DNA from: Flavobacterium sp. MC2016-06
GTDB taxonomy: Bacteria; Bacteroidota; Bacteroidia; Flavobacteriales; Flavobacteriaceae
Direction: 5' to 3'
Assembly (NCBI RefSeq): GCF_009711165.2
Contig: NZ_WMID02000061.1
Span: 1-10,433, forward strand
DNA: 10,433 bases
A program made the translations under genes and the position numbers. This document shows positions 6,392-10,433 of the stretch, in pieces. The notes under the pieces were generated by a model. The model was given only the letters and a program-made list of their open reading frames with translations, did no database searches and had not been told where the DNA came from. The stretch's first letter is position 1; the number at the start of each line of letters is the position of its first letter.

Positions 6392-6422
6392 TTGTCATTT
6401 TGTTAGTTTTGAACTATTTTTG
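6392..6422 (+). promoter_or_regulatory. Promoter of the DUF1684-TatD-TcdA-HAD gene run
   Basis: TTG (6392-6394), a 20-base spacer and TATTTTTG (6415-6422) match the Bacteroidota consensus exactly. Transcription would start near 6428, about ten bases before the ATG at 6438. This rules out the in-frame TTG at 6420 as a start, since it lies inside the -7 element. A 13-bp palindrome (6404-6416) sits between the two elements. Confidence 0.65.
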
Positions 6423-6437
6423 CTGAAAATTTTTAAG

Positions 6438-7037
6438 ATGAAAACTGTAACTGCCCTTGTTTTATTGCTGGCTTTTAATTTTGGCTTTAGTCAAAAAAAA
6501 TTTAAGCAAAGTGATGTCGAAAAATTTCAGAAGAAAATAAACTCAGAATATGCTGATGCTAAGACAAGTCCGTTAATGGAGGAAGATTTAAAAACGTTTA
6601 AAAGCTTAGAATTTTTTCCAATAAATGAAACTTTTTTTGTGAATGCTGTACTTGAAAAGGCAACGAATGAAAAGGTTTTTGAGATGAAAACTACCGGAAC
6701 AAGAACTCCTAAATATATTAAATACGGAACGGTTACTTTTAAAATTAACGGAACAGATTATCATTTAAATGTATATAGAAACATCGAACTTTCTAAAACT
6801 GCCGAATATAAAAACCATTTATTTCTGCCATTTTCAGATTTAACCTCTGGAAAAGAAAGTTATATTGGCGGTAGATATATAGATTTAGAAATTCCGAAAG
6901 GAAATACAATCGTCATCGATTTTAATCAAGCATATAACCCTTATTGCGCTTATAATCATAAATATTCTTGTCCGCTTGTGCCAATGGAAAATGATTTGAA
7001 AGTAGCTATAAAAGCCGGAGTTAAAACATTTCATTAA
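6438..7037 (+). CDS. Secreted DUF1684 domain protein
   Basis: The product has 199 residues counted from ATG 6438. That start gives a clean signal peptide, MKTVTALVLLLAFNFGFS followed by QKKF, and follows the promoter closely. The body is a DUF1684 domain. Family hallmarks are the FFPI segment near residue 50, then YGTVTFKINGTDYHLNVYRN, and near the end GGRYIDLEIPKGNTIVIDF and NQAYNPYCAYNHKYSCPLVP, with a terminal AGVKTFH. Proteins of this family are widespread in Bacteroidota and often exported; their biochemical role is unknown. The conserved NPYC...YSCP cysteines are both present. There is no lipobox cysteine, so it is probably periplasmic rather than a lipoprotein. The stop codon overlaps the next ATG by one base (A7037), which suggests translational coupling to the TatD-like gene. 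Confidence 0.88.
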   Translation: MKTVTALVLLLAFNFGFSQKKFKQSDVEKFQKKINSEYADAKTSPLMEEDLKTFKSLEFFPINETFFVNAVLEKATNEKVFEMKTTGTRTPKYIKYGTVTFKINGTDYHLNVYRNIELSKTAEYKNHLFLPFSDLTSGKESYIGGRYIDLEIPKGNTIVIDFNQAYNPYCAYNHKYSCPLVPMENDLKVAIKAGVKTFH

Positions 7038-7681
7038 TGGAATTCTTTAATTTTCATACCCATAAATTTACCAATCAGACGAATGTTTTGGAACTGGTAA
7101 ATCAGTATCCAAAAGAGTTTGATGCTTCGATACCGTTTTATTCTATGGGAATTCATCCTTGGTATATAAAAGAAGAAAGTATTGACTTTGAATTGAAAAT
7201 TATAGAAGAAAAATTACAGACCGAAAATTGTCTGGCAATTGGAGAATGTGGTTTAGATAAACGTATAGAACTCCCTTTAGAACTGCAAGTTACCGTTTTT
7301 GAAAAACAATTGGCTTTGGCCGAAAAATTTAAAAAACCAGTCGTAATTCATTGCGTTGCTGCTTTTCAGGAAGTAATAGCAATTAAAAAGAAATTAAAAA
7401 TTTCAGTTCCGATGATTGTTCATGGTTTTTCTAAAAACAATCAAATTGCAGAGCAGCTTGTAAAAGAAGGATTTTATATTTCGTTTGGAAAATACCTGCT
7501 TAAAAATCCAGATTTAAAAACCGTTTTTCAGAACATTCCAAACGATCGATTTTTCTTAGAAACAGACACAATCGAAGAAACAATTCAAGAAGTTTACAAT
7601 TTAGTATCAGAATATAAAAGTATTAACAACAAAGAATTACAAGAGATTATTTCAAGTAATTATAAAAGAGTGTTTGATTAA
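7037..7681 (+). CDS. TatD-family metal-dependent hydrolase
   Basis: This 214-residue protein belongs to the amidohydrolase superfamily group of TatD, which includes metal-dependent 3'-5' DNases. All expected metal ligands are visible: HTH at residues 7-9, Glu70 in AIGECGLD, His105 in PVVIHC, His129 in IVHGF and Asp177 in FLETD. The SMGIHPWY segment at 36-43 is also family-typical. It is about 45 residues shorter than classical TatD (near 260), with contracted loops between the motifs but no missing motif, so it looks like a complete member of the short Bacteroidota subgroup. The product is cytoplasmic. It overlaps the DUF1684 stop by one base and is followed by a heptamer repeat and TcdA. DNase activity is inferred from the family; the exact substrate is uncertain. 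Confidence 0.88.
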   Translation: MEFFNFHTHKFTNQTNVLELVNQYPKEFDASIPFYSMGIHPWYIKEESIDFELKIIEEKLQTENCLAIGECGLDKRIELPLELQVTVFEKQLALAEKFKKPVVIHCVAAFQEVIAIKKKLKISVPMIVHGFSKNNQIAEQLVKEGFYISFGKYLLKNPDLKTVFQNIPNDRFFLETDTIEETIQEVYNLVSEYKSINNKELQEIISSNYKRVFD

Positions 7682-7684
7682 AAA

Positions 7685-7737
7685 GTTTCAAGTTTTAGGT
7701 TTCAGGTTTCAAGTTGTTGGAACCTGAAACTTGAAAC
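7685..7737. repeat. Heptamer inverted repeat array, copy 1
   Basis: Four seven-base units of the TTTCARG type (7686-7713, one of them TTTTAGG) are followed after nine bases by two units of the complementary CYTGAAA type (7723-7736). The outer parts pair as a 17-bp stem (7685-7701 with 7721-7737) with one mismatch. It fills most of the gap between the TatD-like and TcdA genes. The same units recur after TcdA. A following A-rich rather than T-rich run makes it a poor plus-strand terminator. Confidence 0.8.
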
Positions 7738-7776
7738 AAAAAAAACAAAAAGAACAAAAATTAAAACATAGATTAT

Positions 7777-8493
7777 ATGGCAGAGTGGACAGAAAGAGCT
7801 GAGCTTTTATTTACAAAAGAAGGATTAAAAAACCTGCAAAACTCAAATGTTTTGGTAGTAGGTTTAGGTGGAGTAGGATCGTTTGCCGCTGAATTTTTGG
7901 CAAGAGCTGGAGTAGGAAATATGACAATTGTAGATGGTGATGTGGTTGATATTACCAATATCAACAGACAATTGCCCGCTTTGCATTCTACTGTTGGCGA
8001 ACCAAAAATTAAAATTGTCGGTGATCGTTTGATGGATATTAATCCAGAATTAAAACTAACTCGTGTACAGGAATTTTTATCTCCAGAGCGTGCTTTTGAG
8101 ATTGTTACTCCAGAGTTTGATTATGTTTTAGACTGCATTGACAGCATTACGCCAAAACTGAATTTAATTATTGCAGCAAAACGTAAAAGAGTAAAAATTA
8201 TGAGCAGTATGGGCGCTGGTGGAAAAATGCTGGCTTCTAAAGTAAAAGTTACAGATATTTCTAAAACTATAAACTGCTATTTCTCAAAAACGATTCGTAA
8301 ACGTTTAAAAGAAGTAAAAATCAATAAATTGAAAGTAGTTTTTTCTTCTGAAATTCAAGATGAAAAAAGTTTAAAACTAACCGACGGAAAGAATTACAAA
8401 AAATCATTCTACGGAACCAACAGCTATATGCCAGGATTATTTGGTCTTCATGCAGCAGAAACAGTAATTAGATATTTGCTTAAGAAAGAATAG
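7777..8493 (+). CDS. tcdA: tRNA threonylcarbamoyladenosine dehydratase (TcdA/CsdL)
   Basis: This 238-residue protein is an E1/ThiF-fold enzyme. TcdA uses ATP to cyclise the t6A base at position 37 of ANN-decoding tRNAs to ct6A. Visible signatures are the N-terminal ERAELLFTKEGLKNL, the nucleotide-binding GLGGVGS at 29-35 with the acidic IVDGD at 51-55, NINRQ at 61-65 (ThiF/MoeB-type Arg), DCID at 119-122 and SMGAGGKM at 144-151. The C-terminal end, SYMPGLFGLHAAETVIRYLL, is the usual TcdA ending. No rhodanese domain or zinc-binding CxxC pairs are present, which argues against MoeB and ThiF. The length fits the shorter TcdA forms. It lies between two heptamer repeat arrays with no promoter pair of its own, so it is probably read from the DUF1684 promoter. 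Confidence 0.9.
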   Translation: MAEWTERAELLFTKEGLKNLQNSNVLVVGLGGVGSFAAEFLARAGVGNMTIVDGDVVDITNINRQLPALHSTVGEPKIKIVGDRLMDINPELKLTRVQEFLSPERAFEIVTPEFDYVLDCIDSITPKLNLIIAAKRKRVKIMSSMGAGGKMLASKVKVTDISKTINCYFSKTIRKRLKEVKINKLKVVFSSEIQDEKSLKLTDGKNYKKSFYGTNSYMPGLFGLHAAETVIRYLLKKE

Positions 8494-8498
8494 ATTTT

Positions 8499-8569
8499 GG
8501 TTTCAAGTTTCAAGTTTCAAGTTCAACCTGAAACTTGAAACCTGAAACCTGAAACCTGAAACTTGAAAC
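8499..8569. repeat. Heptamer inverted repeat array, copy 2
   Basis: Three TTTCAAG units (8501-8521), a five-base spacer and six CYTGAAA units (8527-8568; order CCT, CTT, CCT, CCT, CCT, CTT) keep a strict seven-base period. The arms can pair in several registers, giving a hairpin of about 20 bp. It uses the same units as the array at 7685-7737 but with different copy numbers (3+6 here, 4+2 there). That suggests slippage or repeated insertion of one repeat family. Confidence 0.85.
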
Positions 8570-8585
8570 AAAAACACACAAATCA

Positions 8586-9248
8586 ATGATAAAAACAGTA
8601 ATTTTTGACATGGACGGCGTTATTGTCGACACAGAACCCGTACATCGTTATGCGTATTACCTTCAATTTTCAGAATTAAATATTGAAGTGCCCGAAGAAA
8701 TGTACACTTCGTTTACAGGATTTTCGACTCGTAATACTTTTCAAACGCTAAAGGGATTTTTCCCGACAATAGAGCAGGAAGTAGAAGATTTGATTCAGAG
8801 AAAAAGAAATATTTTTAATGAAGCTTTTGATACCAAGGAAGATTTGTTTTTACTAGAAGGCGTAGAAGATTTAATTAAAGATTTGTATGCAGCCGGAATC
8901 CAATTAATTTTGGCATCATCTGCATCAAAAGTTACAATTGATCGTGTTTTTAAGAGATTTAAACTGCATCAATATTTTACAGATATTGTAAGTGGAGAAG
9001 ATTTTCCGCAGTCAAAACCAAATCCAGCAATTTTTCTTCACGCAGCTTCATTATCTAAAGCACCAAAAGAAAATTGTATTGTAATTGAAGACAGTACAAA
9101 TGGAGTAAAAGCGGCTAAAGCTGCCGGCATATTTTGTGTGGGTTACAACAGTCATCATTCTAAAATGCAAGATTTAGCAGATGCCGATTTGATTATCAAT
9201 CATTTTAACGAATTAAACGCACAAAAAATATCACAGTTAGGCGCTTGA
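8586..9248 (+). CDS. HAD-superfamily hydrolase, beta-phosphoglucomutase-like
   Basis: This 220-residue cytoplasmic enzyme has the complete HAD catalytic set. Motif I is FDMDG, with nucleophile Asp8 and acid/base Asp10. Motif II is LILASSAS, with Ser111. Motif III is Lys144 in SKPNP, and motif IV is Glu168-Asp169 in VIEDSTNG. The helical cap lies between residues 15 and 90 after VDTEPVH, as in subfamily IA (PgmB, GPH and similar). The SSAS, KPNPAIF and EDSTNGVKAAKAAG patterns are closest to the beta-phosphoglucomutase/phosphatase branch. That branch also holds many small sugar-phosphate phosphatases, so the substrate is not settled. No maltose phosphorylase or other sugar gene is adjacent to support a true phosphoglucomutase. 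The ATG lies 16 bases after a heptamer repeat array. No terminator is seen before the next promoter. Confidence 0.87.
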   Translation: MIKTVIFDMDGVIVDTEPVHRYAYYLQFSELNIEVPEEMYTSFTGFSTRNTFQTLKGFFPTIEQEVEDLIQRKRNIFNEAFDTKEDLFLLEGVEDLIKDLYAAGIQLILASSASKVTIDRVFKRFKLHQYFTDIVSGEDFPQSKPNPAIFLHAASLSKAPKENCIVIEDSTNGVKAAKAAGIFCVGYNSHHSKMQDLADADLIINHFNELNAQKISQLGA

Positions 9249-9267
9249 ATTATATAAAATTTAACAT

Positions 9268-9295
9268 TTGTTACCTAATTGAATTTGTAAATTTG
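9268..9295 (+). promoter_or_regulatory. Promoter of the DUF2911 gene
   Basis: TTG (9268-9270, within CATTTG), a 17-base spacer and TAAATTTG (9288-9295) match the Bacteroidota consensus at the lower end of accepted spacing. The expected start near 9302 leaves a leader of roughly 17 bases before the ATG at 9319. This suggests that DUF2911 can be expressed independently of the upstream run. Confidence 0.6.
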
Positions 9296-9318
9296 AACAA
9301 AACAAATAAACTGAGAAA

Positions 9319-10161
9319 ATGAAAAAATTACTTATTGCATTGGCCATTGTTTTGGCTCCCTTTGCTGCAGAAGCACAAATAAAAACACCACAGGCCAGTC
9401 CTAAAGCATATATCAAACAAACTGTTGGATTAACAGACGTTGAAGTTACTTATTCTAGACCGGGCGCAAGAGGCAGAGCGGTTTTTGGAAACTTAGTTCC
9501 GTTTGGTAAATTATGGAGAACTGGTGCTAACGAAAATACGATCATTAATTTTAGCGATGATGTTGTAATTGATGGTAAAACTTTGAAAAAAGGAAAATAT
9601 GCAATTTATACAATCCCAAAAATTGAAAGCTGGGAAGTGATTTTTTACCTTTCTACAGACAACTGGGGATTGCCAGAAAATTGGAGCGATGCTTATGTTG
9701 CTTTAAGAACTACTGTAAAAGAAGAAGCTTTACCGACTCCTATAGAGACTTTTACAATAGGAATTAATGGTTTAGATCCAAACTTTGCTTTTTTAGATAT
9801 GGCTTGGGAAAACTCTCATGTAGCTTTAAAATTTGAAGTTCCAACTGCTAAAACAGCAACAGCAAGTATCCAAAAAACATTAGCTGGAGCAACTTCTAAT
9901 GATTATTTTGCTGCAGCTCAATATTTATTCCAATCAAACGGAAACATTGTTGATGCTAAAACTTATGTAGATAAAGCTTTAGAAATGAGCACTGATAAAC
10001 CTTATTTTATGACAAGATTAAAATCTTTGATTCAAGCAAAACAAGGCGATAAAAAAGGAGCAATCGAAACTGCAAAAGTTTCATTAACTGCTGCTGAAAC
10101 AGCTAATAATCAAGATTACGTAAAAATGAATAAAGACAGCATTGCTGAGTGGGGCAGATAA
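9319..10161 (+). CDS. Secreted DUF2911 domain protein with TPR-like C-terminus
   Basis: The 280-residue product begins with a signal peptide, MKKLLIALAIVLAPFAAEA, with cleavage expected before QIKTP. Residues 25-170 form a DUF2911 domain. Its hallmarks are VEVTYSRPGARGRAVFG, LVPFGKLWRTGANENT, then KTLKKGKYAIYTIP and WEVIFYL, with NWSDAYVALR further on. DUF2911 proteins are common in Bacteroidota; they are exported and their function is unknown. Residues 185-270 are helical, and the QYLFQSNGNIVDAKTYVDKA and KGAIETAKVSL segments resemble TPR repeats, suggesting protein-protein contacts. The gene has its own promoter and a strong terminator after the stop. No cysteine follows the signal peptide, so a soluble periplasmic location is most likely. 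Confidence 0.9.
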   Translation: MKKLLIALAIVLAPFAAEAQIKTPQASPKAYIKQTVGLTDVEVTYSRPGARGRAVFGNLVPFGKLWRTGANENTIINFSDDVVIDGKTLKKGKYAIYTIPKIESWEVIFYLSTDNWGLPENWSDAYVALRTTVKEEALPTPIETFTIGINGLDPNFAFLDMAWENSHVALKFEVPTAKTATASIQKTLAGATSNDYFAAAQYLFQSNGNIVDAKTYVDKALEMSTDKPYFMTRLKSLIQAKQGDKKGAIETAKVSLTAAETANNQDYVKMNKDSIAEWGR

Positions 10162-10196
10162 AAAAATCTTTGATTTTTTAAAATTCCAAAATTTTT

Positions 10197-10241
10197 AAAA
10201 TCCCAAATTCCAAGCTTTAATTGGAATTTGGGATTTTTTTT
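10197..10241 (+). terminator. Intrinsic terminator of the DUF2911 gene
   Basis: A perfect 17-bp stem (AAAATCCCAAATTCCAA at 10197-10213 and its complement at 10221-10237) encloses a seven-base loop and ends in a run of eight T (10234-10241). It begins 35 bases after the stop codon. An additional AT-only 8-bp hairpin (10161-10168 with 10172-10179) overlaps the stop. The left arm repeats AAATTCCAA, also present just upstream at 10181-10189 in near form. Confidence 0.88.
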
Positions 10242-10254
10242 ATCTTTTTTGGTC

Positions 10255-10285
10255 GCTTTGTCAAAGTTTTAAACTTTGACAAAGC
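10255..10285. repeat. 31-bp near-perfect palindrome
   Basis: GCTTTGTCAAAGTTT (10255-10269) and its exact reverse complement (10271-10285) are separated by a single base. It follows the DUF2911 terminator and belongs to no gene. The TTTGTCAAAG core resembles palindromes often dispersed between genes in Flavobacterium, but that comparison is from memory. Confidence 0.75.
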
Positions 10286-10433
10286 TTACTGTTGTATGAA
10301 CTTTGAGGGTGAAAAAAAGTTTCAAGTTAGCTTGGTTTGCGTTTAGTTTGTCATCTTGTAAAGGTTACTTATTTCGGTAACGAATATTTCGCACCCATTT
10401 TCCAGAATCTTGTCATTTCGACGAAGGAGAAAT
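10286..10433. other. Intergenic right edge, possible start of a dispersed repeat
   Basis: No reading frame of useful size is present on either strand. The last 23 bases (10411-10433, TGTCATTTCGACGAAGGAG and onward) resemble a widely dispersed Flavobacterium intergenic repeat that would continue past the window. The rest shows no promoter pair or strong hairpin. Confidence 0.4.

Noticed and set aside
7773..7964. 63-codon minus-strand frame
   Set aside because: It lies antisense to the start of tcdA, whose protein signatures are unambiguous, and has no supporting signal.
7685..8569. CRISPR array
   Set aside because: The repeats are contiguous 7-bp units in inverted blocks with no spacers, and no cas gene is present.
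10351..10385. Small hairpin GTTAC...GTAAC near the right edge
   Set aside because: A 5-bp stem without a T-run or context is expected by chance in this base composition.

Overview
The window looks like chromosomal DNA from a Bacteroidota bacterium, most likely Flavobacterium or a close relative. It is AT-rich and its genes lack clear Shine-Dalgarno sites. Promoter-like pairs fit the Bacteroidota consensus (TTG, 17-23 nt, TAnnTTTG). The protein families (FAS1, BlaI/M56 cassettes with a TonB-plug-like tail, DUF1684, DUF2911) and the intergenic repeats fit the same group. There is no tRNA, rRNA, CRISPR array, transposase or phage gene.

Left edge (1-661): the 3' end of a secreted fasciclin-domain gene and its terminator, then an unlisted 46-residue minus-strand gene (433-573). 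A strong hairpin at 600-632 ends the leftward operon that follows.

Leftward regulatory operon (662-4863, minus strand): two tandem blaI-blaR1-like cassettes. The order of transcription is BlaI copy A, M56 sensor A, BlaI copy B, M56 sensor B. The repressors differ at only 7 of their first 120 residues. The sensors share the membrane/protease half but have unrelated C-terminal tails: an Asn/Thr-rich linker plus TonB-plug-like segment in A, and a proline-rich stretch plus long Met/aromatic heptad repeats in B. Only the first cassette has a visible promoter. It is overlaid by three 16-bp AACTA-N6-(T/C)AGTT boxes spaced exactly 20 bp apart, which I infer to be the BlaI operator array. No beta-lactamase gene is nearby, so the regulated output is unknown.

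Middle (4946-6437): a structured intergenic element with a perfect 20-bp stem, a leftward MFS transporter gene, and a divergent promoter region.

Right half (6438-10161, plus strand): a likely operon of a secreted DUF1684 protein, a TatD-family hydrolase overlapping it by one base, the ct6A tRNA-modification enzyme TcdA, and a HAD phosphatase/mutase. A separately promoted secreted DUF2911 protein follows. TcdA is flanked on both sides by 7-bp-period inverted repeat arrays. The right end has a strong terminator, a 31-bp palindrome and what appears to be the edge of another dispersed repeat.

The best candidate for something new is the duplicated BlaI/M56 system: a phased triple operator, near-identical repressors, and two sensors with different periplasmic tails.
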